A stretch of 19,509 nt of DNA from Nitrospirota bacterium (GTDB lineage: Bacteria; Nitrospirota_A; Leptospirillia; Leptospirillales; Leptospirillaceae): positions 1 through 19,509 of the forward strand of contig DAIBSV010000015.1 in the NCBI GenBank assembly GCA_027415455.1, read 5' to 3'. Both the position numbers and the translations under genes were made by a program. This document shows, in pieces, positions 1 through 7,157 of the stretch; the first letter of the stretch is position 1; each line of letters opens with the position of its first letter. The notes beneath the pieces are model-generated. The model had not been told where the DNA came from and did no database searches. It saw only the letters and a program-made list of their open reading frames with translations.

Positions 1-342
1 GGACGTCTCTTTTGTCGTCACGGGCTCAAGTTCGAGGACCCCGAGCTCGGGCAGGGATCCCGCAAACGGCTCCACCGCCTTCTCCCACAAGGGATCCCCG
101 ATCTCGGGCGGCTTCCATCCGGGAACGGCTCCCCGGGAGGGTGGAAGGACGACCTCTCCCTTCTTCTCGAGCTTGGAAAGAAGAAGCCGGGCGCTCATCT
201 CCTGGGGCTTTCCGTTCGCTCCTTGTCCCCCGAAGAGCTCACACACTCTTCGCGCCAGGGCGCTTCGGGAGACGGCCTGCGCCGCCTCAGCCCGAATCGT
301 TTCGAGGATCGTGTTGTCAAGAGTCTTGCCGAAGATTTTCAT
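1..342 (-). CDS. DUF4338/DruA-like protein, N-terminal part (runs off left edge)
   Basis: Reading the minus strand from an ATG at 342-340 gives 114 uninterrupted codons to the window edge; the 3' end of the gene lies outside. Residues about 25-68 (SRSALARRVCELFG, then NGKPQEMSARLLLSKLEKKG, then VVLPP) match the helix-turn-helix-like start of the DUF4338 family as I know it: a Leu-Ser-Arg helix, an RxVCE motif, 'NGxxxxMSxR', then 'KGxxxLPP'. The family includes DruA of the Druantia anti-phage system and the N-terminal region of some insertion-sequence transposases. The Leu-rich segment at about 95-108 (GSLPELGVLELEPV) also fits the point where the family's catalytic-like part begins. Only a weak ribosome site precedes the ATG, and an in-frame stop lies 13 codons upstream. 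It is divergent from the photolyase gene. Whether it is a defence gene or a transposase cannot be told from this fragment. Confidence 0.62.
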   Translation of the reverse strand, partial: MKIFGKTLDNTILETIRAEAAQAVSRSALARRVCELFGGQGANGKPQEMSARLLLSKLEKKGEVVLPPSRGAVPGWKPPEIGDPLWEKAVEPFAGSLPELGVLELEPVTTKETS

Positions 343-442
343 GCCGATCAGGGTACACGAAAAATCTTCTTGTGTCCACAGTCAACTTATGGGGCAAGGT
401 CAGCGTTAAGGGGGGTCGACGGATTATCTCAGGAGTCGTCCC

Positions 443-1855
443 ATGAAATCGATCGTCTGGATCCGGAACAATCTCCGTCTCTCCGACAATTATTCCCTGA
501 CAGAGGCCGCCAGGGAAGGAGCCGTTCTTCCGGTCTATCTCTGGGATCCCTCCCTTGATATTCCTCCGGACGGAGCCCGGAAATGGTGGCGCCAGGGCAG
601 CCTTCGCGCCCTGGCCTCCGGGTTCGAACGTTACGGCGTCCGGATGTGCCTCCTCCGTGGGTCGGCGGAGGAAATCCTTCCCGCCCTGGCCCGCCGGAGC
701 CGAATCGGGACCGTCCGCGCCTGCGAAGGCCGAACCTTGCCGGAGCGACAACAGGACGAGCGGGTGGAGAGGGCGCTTTCGGACCAGGGGATCCGTTTTG
801 TCCGGGACCCCGACGACTATCTGGTTACCCCCGACTTTTTTCCGGAAGGGCGGAAGGACCCCTGGAAGATCTTTACTCCGTTCTGGCGGAGGATCCGCGC
901 CGAGCTTCTCCCGGAACGCCCCCTTCCGGCTCCGTCCCGGATCGACGGAGTTCCGGTCAAAAATGGCGACAGTCTGGAGGAATGGGGCTGGGATCCCGAC
1001 TGGGCCAAAACGATGCGGACCCTATGGACGCCGGGGGAGGCGTCGGCGGCCCGGAGGCTGGATGAGTTCGTCACCAGGGAGTTGCACGGATACGCCGTCC
1101 GCCGGGATTTTCCTCTGGAAGGAGGGAGTTCGCGGCTCTCTCCCCATCTGGCCGCCGGAGAGGTAAGCCAGCGCCAGATCTGGTGGAAAGTCGAGGAGGC
1201 CGGAGCTCCCGGGGAGGACCGGGAAAAGTTTCTCTCGGAGATTGGATGGCGGGAGTTTTCCGCGCACCTGCTGCGCCACTTCCCCGACCTTGCGGAGCTC
1301 CCCCTGCGCACCGAATTCCTGTCATATCCCTGGAAGGACGACGGCCCGGAAATTGCGGCCTGGCAGAGGGGTGAAACCGGCTATCCCATCGTCGACGCCG
1401 GCATGCGCGAACTCAGGCTGACTGGGTGGATGCCGAACCGGGTCCGGATGGTCGCGGCGAGCTTTCTGGTCAAAAACCTGGGGGTTTCCTGGAAGGCGGG
1501 GTTGTCCTGGTTCGCTGACAACCTGATCGACTACGATCCCGCCAGCAACGCCGCCTCCTGGCAATGGGTTGCGGGTTGCGGAAGCGATGCGGCTCCATTT
1601 TCCCGGGTCTTCAACCCCGTCCTTCAGGGAGAGCGTTTCGACCCCCGTGGCGAATATGTGCGGCGCTTCATTCCAGAGCTTTCCGGTGTGCCGGACCGCT
1701 TTGTCCACACTCCCTGGCTCTTCCGGGAGCACCACCTATCCACCCCCCCTGGTGGAGCTGAAGTCCTCCCGGGACAGGGCGCTTGGGCATTTTGCCGCCA
1801 TCCGCCGGCCGTGACGTCAGTCTTCCGCTTTCCAGAAATCGAAAAATCCTATTAG
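443..1855 (+). CDS. phr: Deoxyribodipyrimidine photolyase, C-terminus probably frameshifted
   Basis: This FAD-dependent enzyme uses blue light to split cyclobutane pyrimidine dimers. The N-terminus (SIVWIRNNLRLSDNYSL) is the photolyase alpha/beta antenna domain, to about residue 140. The helical FAD domain follows, with GGSSRLSPHLAAGEVS, EIGWREFSAHLL, TGYPIVDAGMRELRLTGWMPNR, DYDPASNAASWQWVAGCG and FNPVLQGERFDP. The order and sequence are typical of class I photolyases. The ATG at 443 has an AGGAG ribosome site about 8 bases upstream. After HTPWLF (residue about 426, near position 1721) the reading frame stops resembling the family. In the +1 frame the sequence reads YPPPLVELKSSRDRALGHF, then AAIRRP and a stop at 1812-1814, which is the usual photolyase ending. 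A one-base insertion near 1721-1736 would explain this. All FAD-domain motifs lie upstream of the break, so activity may survive; a sequencing error is also possible. Confidence 0.93.
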   Translation: MKSIVWIRNNLRLSDNYSLTEAAREGAVLPVYLWDPSLDIPPDGARKWWRQGSLRALASGFERYGVRMCLLRGSAEEILPALARRSRIGTVRACEGRTLPERQQDERVERALSDQGIRFVRDPDDYLVTPDFFPEGRKDPWKIFTPFWRRIRAELLPERPLPAPSRIDGVPVKNGDSLEEWGWDPDWAKTMRTLWTPGEASAARRLDEFVTRELHGYAVRRDFPLEGGSSRLSPHLAAGEVSQRQIWWKVEEAGAPGEDREKFLSEIGWREFSAHLLRHFPDLAELPLRTEFLSYPWKDDGPEIAAWQRGETGYPIVDAGMRELRLTGWMPNRVRMVAASFLVKNLGVSWKAGLSWFADNLIDYDPASNAASWQWVAGCGSDAAPFSRVFNPVLQGERFDPRGEYVRRFIPELSGVPDRFVHTPWLFREHHLSTPPGGAEVLPGQGAWAFCRHPPAVTSVFRFPEIEKSY

Positions 1856-1892
1856 GGATGGACTATCTTTTTTTAAATTCTTGTTCTATTCT

Positions 1893-1915
1893 TTGCCTGA
1901 AGCCTGTTTTAGAAT
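1893..1915 (+). promoter_or_regulatory. Possible hupB promoter region (AT-rich)
   Basis: The 122 bases between the photolyase and HU genes are clearly AT-richer than their surroundings. They contain TTGCCT (1893-1898) and TAGAAT (1910-1915), which resemble -35 and -10 elements but are only 11 bases apart. The exact promoter is therefore unresolved. HU genes are usually strongly expressed from their own promoter, so one is expected here. Confidence 0.25.
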
Positions 1916-1977
1916 TTCATATTTCTCATAGAGTGGTCGTTGCAGGCTCAATCCCACCTTCTTGAAGGAGATGCTTC

Positions 1978-2271
1978 ATGAACAAGACGGAGCTCATCGA
2001 AAAGGTCTCGAAATCATCAAAGCTGTCCAAAAAGGATGTTCACTCAGTGGTCGATGGATTTCTAAAGGCGATCGAAGGGTCCATGAAGAAGGGGGAGAAG
2101 GTGACGATCGTGGGGTTCGGCACCTTCGGAACAGTCCAGAGAAAGGCCCGGACCGGTCGGAATCCGAAGACAGGCAAGGAAATCCGGATCGCAGCGAAGA
2201 CTGCTCCAAAGTTCTCCCCTGGGAAGGCCCTTCGCGAAACGGTGAATGTCAAGGCGGCCAAGAAAAAGTAA
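1978..2271 (+). CDS. hup: HU family nucleoid-associated DNA-binding protein
   Basis: The protein is 97 residues, close to the usual 90-100 of HU/IHF-type proteins, which bend and compact DNA as dimers in the nucleoid. It starts MNKTELIEKVSKSSKLSKKD, the family's helical dimerisation part. The signature GEKVTIVGFGTF (about residues 39-51) follows, then the DNA-binding beta arm with RTGRNPKTGKEI, and it ends GKALRETVN plus a lysine-rich tail (AAKKK). The ATG has a good ribosome site (GAAGGAG, 7 bases upstream). It stands alone, with an AT-rich upstream region and a strong terminator directly after it, so it is probably monocistronic. HU rather than IHF is the simpler call from the sequence, and one subunit type would form homodimers. 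Confidence 0.96.
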   Translation: MNKTELIEKVSKSSKLSKKDVHSVVDGFLKAIEGSMKKGEKVTIVGFGTFGTVQRKARTGRNPKTGKEIRIAAKTAPKFSPGKALRETVNVKAAKKK

Positions 2272-2294
2272 GCCGAACGAAGTTTTTCATATGA

Positions 2295-2332
2295 GGGAGA
2301 GAGGATCCGGACGGATCCCTCTCCCTTTTTTT
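2295..2332 (+). terminator. Intrinsic terminator of the HU gene
   Basis: The left arm GGGAGAGAGGATCCG (2295-2309) pairs with CGGATCCCTCTCCC (2312-2325), with one bulged A and a tiny GA gap that would open to a larger loop. Seven T residues follow (2326-2332). The opposite strand lacks a T-run after the hairpin, so it acts mainly for the plus-strand HU transcript. The T-run overlaps the stop codon of the convergent permease gene. Confidence 0.9.
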
Positions 2333-3731
2333 ATGCTTGGCCCGGAGAACGGTAGTCGAGGAGGCGCGAGAGGAAGAGGTAGAGAGACCCCGTCACCAGG
2401 ATGGCGGGAAGGCTGATCCCGATCGATCCGGCAATCCGGGGGTAAATCTCTGGAGATCCGTAGTAGAAGAGAATGCCGAAAAAGAGAGCCACGAGTCCCG
2501 CCGGGTTGACCCCGCCCGTTCCCCAGTAAAGGGAGCCGGGAGTGAAATCGAAAAGGGCCTCCGGATGGATTCGGCTTCGGCGTCTCAGGAGAAAGTCGGC
2601 CAAAACCAGACTCCACAGGGGGATGAAGAGCCCTCCGATCGCGGTAAGAAAGCCGGTGAAGTATTGAATGAAGCTGTCGAAGAGAAAAGGAATGAAGGCG
2701 GCCCCCATCGCCAGAAGGGAGACGAAGAGCAGAGCGGGCCCCGGTCCGCGCCTTCGTGATTTCTCCCCCATGAGCGAGAGGAGGCCCAGCCCTGCACCGT
2801 AAAGATTGCTCGAGCTGACGCTCACGCAGGAGAGGAAGATCACGGACAGGGCGATCCCGGAAAGTCCCAGCCGTGCCATCAGACGGGATGGATCGCTATC
2901 CTCCGGATCCAGGTGTCCGCTCAGGAGTCCCAGACCCAGAAGGGCCGTCGCCCCGACCAGGACGAACCAGGCCTGTCCGATCCAGAGACCCAGCCAGGAC
3001 CCCATCAGGGCCCCGCGGCCGCTCTTCGAAAAACGCGCGAAGTCTCCGACCTGAAGCCATGTCCAGACGTTGACGAAGGAAATGTCGAAAAGCCGGACAG
3101 GGCCAAACGGCGGGGGACTCTGTGGTCGGAATGCGAGAATTTCTCGGAGCCTCCAGTGGGAAAAAACCTGCCAGCTCTCGATTCCCCCGAAGACCAGAAG
3201 CAGGAGAGATGTGGCCCACTTGAGTCCCCGGATCGCTCCGGCCCCGAGGGAGGCGGTGACCCCCTGGACCAGGGCGATCGCCAGGATGGCCATTGTGAGG
3301 GAAAGAGAGTGTCCCCCGAGCGAAGGGGAGGCTGAGCCGGACCAGATTCGGACCAGGGAGACGGCCCCTATGTAGGTGGTCACGGTGGTCCAGCCGATCT
3401 GGACCACCGTTTCGGCAATCCCCAGAAAAAGGGCGCCCCCCCGTGTGCCGAGTGCCGGAATGGCGAGCAGGACGGTTGTAGCCCCCGTTCTGAAGGAAAT
3501 GAGGGCCAGAAGGGCCCAGGGAAGAATGATCAGGGGGGACCAGAGGAGCGTGTTCCAGAAGAGGACGGGAAGTCCGGCCAGAGCCAGAAGACCGCCGAAG
3601 TACCAGCTCGAGGCGTTGGCGCTGTCTCCGAACCAGTTCCAGAACAGGTCCATAAAACCATAGATCCGCTCCCTGGAGTCCAGGGGGCGGATCCCTGCGT
3701 GGTCGGGGGACCATGTCGAAAAGAATCCCAT
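2331..3731 (-). CDS. NCS1-family nucleobase/vitamin-precursor:cation symporter
   Basis: This is a 466-residue, very hydrophobic protein with about 12 membrane segments, matching the length of NCS1 (Pfam Transp_cyt_pur) permeases, which import cytosine, purines, hydantoins or thiamine precursors with Na+ or H+. Family features are GFMDLFWNWFGDSANASSWY at the first helix and the GW-containing third helix (VVQIGWTTVTTY). WLQVGDFARFSKSGRGALMG and a late LIPL..LVLADFLLRRR-like segment (IPLWSLVLADFLLRRR, about residues 365-380) also fit. The ATG at 3731 has AGGA 6 bases upstream. It is transcribed alone, toward the HU gene, sharing the terminator region. The substrate cannot be read from the sequence; cytosine or a hydroxymethylpyrimidine-type compound are both reasonable. 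I did not assign codB for that reason. Confidence 0.83.
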   Translation of the reverse strand: MGFFSTWSPDHAGIRPLDSRERIYGFMDLFWNWFGDSANASSWYFGGLLALAGLPVLFWNTLLWSPLIILPWALLALISFRTGATTVLLAIPALGTRGGALFLGIAETVVQIGWTTVTTYIGAVSLVRIWSGSASPSLGGHSLSLTMAILAIALVQGVTASLGAGAIRGLKWATSLLLLVFGGIESWQVFSHWRLREILAFRPQSPPPFGPVRLFDISFVNVWTWLQVGDFARFSKSGRGALMGSWLGLWIGQAWFVLVGATALLGLGLLSGHLDPEDSDPSRLMARLGLSGIALSVIFLSCVSVSSSNLYGAGLGLLSLMGEKSRRRGPGPALLFVSLLAMGAAFIPFLFDSFIQYFTGFLTAIGGLFIPLWSLVLADFLLRRRSRIHPEALFDFTPGSLYWGTGGVNPAGLVALFFGILFYYGSPEIYPRIAGSIGISLPAILVTGSLYLFLSRLLDYRSPGQA

Positions 3732-3750
3732 ATGCGGTCCTATGTTGATG

Positions 3751-3769
3751 TCGCATTAATTCAGTGCGA
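3751..3769. promoter_or_regulatory. Inverted repeat upstream of the permease gene (possible operator)
   Basis: TCGCATTAATTCAGTGCGA has matching 5-base ends (TCGCA/TGCGA) around an AT-rich centre. It sits 20-38 bases upstream of the permease start codon, where a regulator or the promoter -10 region of the minus strand could lie. It is the only obvious symmetric element in the 233-base divergent gap 3732-3964. Short repeats like this occur by chance. Confidence 0.3.
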
Positions 3770-3897
3770 AAAATGGCTTCCGACGATCTTACCATGCGCT
3801 GTCCTCCTCCGCACGGCCCAGAAATTGCTCCTGGACCCGTTTGCCGCTGGGAAATGGGTGTCTCCGGACCCAACAGGGCCACAGGCCGGAGGGGGAC

Positions 3898-3926
3898 TCG
3901 AGTTGGTTGGGGTTTTCTGGTAATAT
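3898..3926 (+). promoter_or_regulatory. Candidate promoter for the TPMT-cobUTS cluster
   Basis: TAATAT (3921-3926) resembles a -10 box and has a weak TCGAGT at -35 (3898-3903) with a 17-base spacer. The methyltransferase start codon lies 38 bases downstream of the -10. No other promoter-like sequence is evident before the next four closely spaced genes. There is no B12-box or cobalamin riboswitch-like element in this gap. Confidence 0.4.
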
Positions 3927-3964
3927 CGGGGCTCAGACGACCTTCAACGACTCTGGAGCGCGCA

Positions 3965-4558
3965 ATGCCCGAAATGGATTTCTGGAACAGCCGTTATCTT
4001 GAAAAAAATACTGGATGGGATTTGGGACGCGTCTCTCCCCCCTTTGTCCATCTCGTGGAGTCCGGCAAGATCGCCCCCTATTCGACGGTCCTGATTCCCG
4101 GGGCCGGCCGCGGATGGGAAGCGATCTATCTGGGCCGGATGGGCTTCGGGGTGACCTGCGTGGACTTTGCGCCCGAGGCCATCGCAGCGGCCCGACTCCA
4201 ATCGGAGAAGGAGGGGGTCAAGGTGACCTTCATCCAGGAGGACCTGTTTCTTCTGGATCCCGAAAAGCATGGGGTTTTCGACTATCTTCTTGAACAGACC
4301 TGTTTCTGCGCCATCGATCCCGACAGGAGGGCGGACTATGTCCGGATGGCGGTCCGGATGATACGTCCCGGTGGCGAGCTGGTCGGCCTCTTCTATGTCC
4401 ACGGCCGGGAAGGCGGGCCCCCATGGACGACAACCGCCGAGGAGGTCCGGGGGCTTTTCAAAAGGGATTTCGACTTTCTCGAGTTCGCCATCACCGAGCA
4501 TTCCGTCGAGTCGCGCAGGGGGGAGGAGATCCTGGCCCGCCTGAGACGGAGACCCTGA
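3965..4558 (+). CDS. TPMT-family SAM-dependent methyltransferase
   Basis: This 197-residue class I methyltransferase belongs to the thiopurine S-methyltransferase (TPMT/TehB-like) family. It opens DFWNSRYLEKNTGWDLGRVSPP, which is typical of bacterial members. It has the SAM-binding motif LIPGAGRGWEA (about 43-53), the acidic post-I loop VDFAPEA (66-72), the family-specific QTCFCAI (111-117) and RPGGELVGLFYVHG. The ATG at 3965 was chosen because the fold begins there and GGAG lies just upstream. The open frame extends back to 3764, but the extra residues look non-coding. The next gene, cobU, begins four bases after the stop, so the two are probably cotranscribed. Substrates of bacterial members include sulfur, selenium or tellurium compounds; here the substrate is unknown. 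A role linked to corrinoids is only suggested by position. Confidence 0.85.
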   Translation: MPEMDFWNSRYLEKNTGWDLGRVSPPFVHLVESGKIAPYSTVLIPGAGRGWEAIYLGRMGFGVTCVDFAPEAIAAARLQSEKEGVKVTFIQEDLFLLDPEKHGVFDYLLEQTCFCAIDPDRRADYVRMAVRMIRPGGELVGLFYVHGREGGPPWTTTAEEVRGLFKRDFDFLEFAITEHSVESRRGEEILARLRRRP

Positions 4559-4562
4559 CGGG

Positions 4563-5081
4563 ATGACAGATCTGATTCTCGTCTCGGGCGGCGTGCGCTC
4601 GGGAAAGTCCGTCTTTGCCGAGTCGCTTCTTCTCCACCGCCACCAGCATTCCTGGGTCTATTGGGCCACGGGACGGGCAGAAGATTCCGAGATGGAGTCG
4701 AGGATCGCCCTCCACCGGGCCTCCCGCCCATCGGGCGTTTTTACGGTGGAGGAAGGATTCCGCGCCCTTCTGGCCTCGGGCCGTCTGGAGGAGGGGGGCG
4801 ATCTTCGGACCCGGCCCCTGCTTCTCGACAGTCTGGGGTTTTGCGTCCTGGAGCTTCTTGAGGAGGAGATCAATCCCTGGATCGAGCGTTTTTCCAGCCT
4901 TCTCTCCGGGAGGCGGGCCACCACGGTGATCGTGACCGAGGAGGTCGGACTGGGCGGTGTCGCCGGTTCCCCCCTCGCCCGGAGATTTGCGGACCGCATC
5001 GGGCTCTGGAACCAGCGTCTGGCCCATGAGGCATCCCAGGTCTACGCCGTGATGATGGGGTGTCCGCTCCGCCTCCGGTAG
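4563..5081 (+). CDS. cobU: CobU: adenosylcobinamide kinase / adenosylcobinamide-phosphate guanylyltransferase
   Basis: This bifunctional enzyme phosphorylates adenosylcobinamide and then transfers GMP to make AdoCbi-GDP, the activated donor for cobalamin nucleotide-loop assembly. The 172 residues carry the P-loop GGVRSGKS (9-16). RIALHRASRP contains His51, at the position of the guanylylated histidine (His46 in the Salmonella enzyme). The C-terminal family block follows: VTEEVGLGGVAGSPLARRF (125-142), LWNQRLAHEASQVYAVMMG and the ending GCPLRLR. The usual VSNEVG is VTEEVG here, as in a minority of family members I know. The ATG at 4563 has GGAG about 11 bases upstream. It precedes cobT by 41 bases. 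Confidence 0.95.
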   Translation: MTDLILVSGGVRSGKSVFAESLLLHRHQHSWVYWATGRAEDSEMESRIALHRASRPSGVFTVEEGFRALLASGRLEEGGDLRTRPLLLDSLGFCVLELLEEEINPWIERFSSLLSGRRATTVIVTEEVGLGGVAGSPLARRFADRIGLWNQRLAHEASQVYAVMMGCPLRLR

Positions 5082-5122
5082 CCCGGAGGGAATCGATCCA
5101 CCACTTCGGGGAGGATTTGACG

Positions 5123-6247
5123 GTGACCCAGAAAAAGAACACGCAATCTCCGGATATCTCCTCCGAGTCGTCCTCTTCGCCTCTCCATCCTCCGGTTTCC
5201 TGGTGGGCCCGTGAGGTCCGTCCGCCGGATAGTGGGTTCGATGCCGCCATCCGGTACCGTCTCGACCATCTGACGAAGCCTCTCGGGAGCCTGGGACGGC
5301 TCGAGGAAGTGGCCTTCTGGTATTCGCGCCTCCACGGATCGGACCGTCCTCCCGCCACGAAAGGATTCTGCGCGGTCTTTGCCGCGGATCACGGGGTGAC
5401 GGAGGAGGGGGTTTCGGCCTACCCCCAGTCGGTGACCCGGCAGATGGTGATGAACTATCTGGGTGGCGGGGCGGCCATCACGGTCCTTTCGCGGCTCCAC
5501 GGCTTCGACCTCCGGATCGTGGATGTCGGGGTCAACGGGGATCTGGGCTTCCTTTCCGGACTGGTGCATCGAAAGGTGCGGGCCGGAACCCGAAACTTCG
5601 CCCAGGAGCCCGCCATGACTCCTGAGGAGGGAATCCAGGCCATGGAGGCCGGCATGGAGATGGCCGTTTTGGCCGCCGAGTCCGGGGCCACCATTCTGAT
5701 GACGGGGGAGATGGGGATCGGAAACACGACCGCTTCCGCAGCCCTGGCCGCGGCCCTGCTTCGCCACCCTCCGGAGGATCTGACCGGATCGGGAGCCGGC
5801 CTGACCTCCGAGGGCAGACTTCGGAAAATCCGTGTCATCGATCAGGCCCTCGCCCGCTACCGTCCTCTTCTGGCCTCTCCCATGGACTGGCTGTTCGCCG
5901 TCGGAGGCTACGAGATTGCGGCCCTGGCCGGATTCATCATCGGCGGAGCCGTTCGGCGGATCCCGGTGATCCTCGACGGCTTCATCACTGGGACGGCCGC
6001 CCTGGCGGCGGTGACGCTGATCCCGGAGATCCGTCCCTGGCTTATGGCCAGCCATGTGAGCGTGGAGCCGGGCCACCGACGGATTCTCGAACATCTGGGA
6101 CTGTCCCCGCTTCTCTCCCTTGATCTGCGTCTGGGGGAAGGTTCGGGGGCGGCCCTTGCGTACCCGATTGTGGAGTCGGCCGTCGCGCTCTACAACCAGA
6201 TGGCGACCTTCGAGGAGGCCCAGGTCTCCCAGGCCGAAGAGGGGTGA
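5123..6247 (+). CDS. cobT: CobT: nicotinate-nucleotide-dimethylbenzimidazole phosphoribosyltransferase
   Basis: The enzyme makes alpha-ribazole phosphate, the lower-ligand nucleotide of cobalamin, from nicotinate mononucleotide and a benzimidazole base. Motifs from a start at the GTG 5123 are LTKPLGSLGRLEE (about 50-62), FAADHGVTEEGVSAYP (86-101), TGEMGIGNTT (194-203) and LRLGEGSGAALA, which holds the catalytic Glu at about residue 339 (Glu317 in Salmonella). I chose GTG 5123 because a strong GGAGG lies 8 bases upstream and the start falls just after the cobU stop. It gives 374 residues, still with about 25 Ser/Pro-rich residues before the conserved part. An ATG at 5060 in the same frame would overlap cobU by 22 bases and add 21 residues. 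The gene overlaps cobS by four bases (GTGA). Confidence 0.94.
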   Translation: MTQKKNTQSPDISSESSSSPLHPPVSWWAREVRPPDSGFDAAIRYRLDHLTKPLGSLGRLEEVAFWYSRLHGSDRPPATKGFCAVFAADHGVTEEGVSAYPQSVTRQMVMNYLGGGAAITVLSRLHGFDLRIVDVGVNGDLGFLSGLVHRKVRAGTRNFAQEPAMTPEEGIQAMEAGMEMAVLAAESGATILMTGEMGIGNTTASAALAAALLRHPPEDLTGSGAGLTSEGRLRKIRVIDQALARYRPLLASPMDWLFAVGGYEIAALAGFIIGGAVRRIPVILDGFITGTAALAAVTLIPEIRPWLMASHVSVEPGHRRILEHLGLSPLLSLDLRLGEGSGAALAYPIVESAVALYNQMATFEEAQVSQAEEG

Positions 6248-7011
6248 ATCCGCCGGAGGGGCGGGACCGCTTTCTGGACCGTCTGCTCTTCGCCCTTTCC
6301 TTCCTGACCCGTCTGCCCGTCCCGTCCGGGGTGCACGAGGCGGGGATGCCGTCCCGTCTGGGGGCCATTCCCCTTTTGGCCACGGGACTCATCCTGGGAG
6401 GGCTCCTCTCGCTTGCGGCCTGGCTTCCGACTCTCCTGCCCCGCCCTCTTCCATCCTTTCTGCAGGCCTTTCTCCTTCTGTTTCTCTGGATCGCCCTGAC
6501 GGGGGCCCTCCATCTCGATGGCGTCGCCGATTCCCTGGAAGCGGCGCTGGTCCCCGTGTCCATCGAAGAAAAACGGCGCATCCGGAAGGACCCCCGCAAA
6601 GGGGTCTACGCCATCGTCTCCCTGAACCTTCTGCTTCTCGGCAAGTGGATCGGCCTTCTCTTGGCGAACCCGGAGCCGACGGCCATTTTTCTGGCCCCCT
6701 TTTTGTCCCGGGGTTTTCTTCCCCTTCTCGTCAAGATTCTCTCCCGGGGACGACCGGCTCCTTCCGGAGGGCTTGGCGCCCTTCTGTTCGAGCCCGGATG
6801 GCCCCCCCCTTTTTTCGCAGCCCTTACCGGAGTCCTTGTCGCCTTTGGGACGGGAGGTGGCCGGGTGGGCCTGGCCTCGCTTCTTCTGCTGGGAGGGCTG
6901 TGGATTGCCGGCAGGCAGGTTCTGAACCGGAGCGACGGACTTTCGGGGGATTTGGCGGGATTGCTGATTGAGGGAGGAGAGACCTCCTTGCTTCTGATCC
7001 TATCTCTTTAG
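6244..7011 (+). CDS. cobS: CobS: adenosylcobinamide-GDP ribazoletransferase (cobalamin synthase)
   Basis: This integral membrane enzyme joins AdoCbi-GDP (made by CobU) to alpha-ribazole (from CobT) to complete adenosylcobalamin. The 255-residue sequence has FALSFLTRLPVP at the N-terminus. The Mg-binding, Asp-containing family motif LTGALHLDGVADSLEA (85-100) follows, then IRKDPRKGVYAIVSL (113-127), and several hydrophobic helices to the C-terminus. The start is a GTG that overlaps the cobT stop codon (GTGA), so the two are likely translationally coupled. No enzyme for the base (BluB or BzaA) and no CobC-type phosphatase is next to it. The window thus holds only part of the pathway. Confidence 0.93.
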   Translation: MNPPEGRDRFLDRLLFALSFLTRLPVPSGVHEAGMPSRLGAIPLLATGLILGGLLSLAAWLPTLLPRPLPSFLQAFLLLFLWIALTGALHLDGVADSLEAALVPVSIEEKRRIRKDPRKGVYAIVSLNLLLLGKWIGLLLANPEPTAIFLAPFLSRGFLPLLVKILSRGRPAPSGGLGALLFEPGWPPPFFAALTGVLVAFGTGGGRVGLASLLLLGGLWIAGRQVLNRSDGLSGDLAGLLIEGGETSLLLILSL

Positions 7012-7074
7012 GATCTGCGCCGGGGGCTTTTGACCGACCTTCCGAAGGTTTATGGTTTGAGTTTCAATCAATTT

Positions 7075-7103
7075 TTGACAACGTTTTCCCTTCGGACTAT
7101 TCT
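7075..7103 (+). promoter_or_regulatory. Sigma70-type promoter for accA
   Basis: A perfect -35 box TTGACA (7075-7080), a 17-base spacer and TATTCT (7098-7103) as -10 make a near-consensus promoter. Transcription should start around 7110 and leave a leader of about 77 bases before accA. The preceding 60 bases after cobS are AT-richer than the genes, with only a weak short hairpin (ACCTT-CCG-AAGGT, 7037-7049). Confidence 0.8.
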
Positions 7104-7135
7104 ACATCCTGATTGGGCTGTCCCTTCGGCCCGGG

Positions 7136-7157
7136 GGAATCCCGCTTCATGGATTCC
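7136..7157 (+). other. Hairpin in the accA leader
   Basis: GGAATCC (7136-7142) and GGATTCC (7151-7157) are exact reverse complements separated by 8 bases, so the leader RNA can form a 7-bp stem. The start codon of the small upstream ORF (7149-7151) lies at the 3' side of the loop. No known riboswitch class is recognised here. Confidence 0.45.

Noticed and set aside
2896..3882. Minus-strand frame of 328 codons overlapping the permease in another frame
   Set aside because: It is Arg/Gly/Pro-rich with no membrane pattern, while the other minus-strand frame gives a clear NCS1 permease.
3764..3964. N-terminal extension of the TPMT-like protein (67 residues)
   Set aside because: The extra sequence is not TPMT-like and would run through the intergenic promoter region. 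The internal ATG at 3965 has a ribosome site and starts the fold.
5042..6094. Minus-strand open frame of 350 codons opposite cobT
   Set aside because: It is antisense to a fully conserved CobT sequence and shows no recognisable domain or ribosome site.
7037..7049. Hairpin ACCTT-CCG-AAGGT after cobS as a terminator
   Set aside because: It has only a 5-bp stem with a broken T-run (TTATGGTTT), too weak to call.
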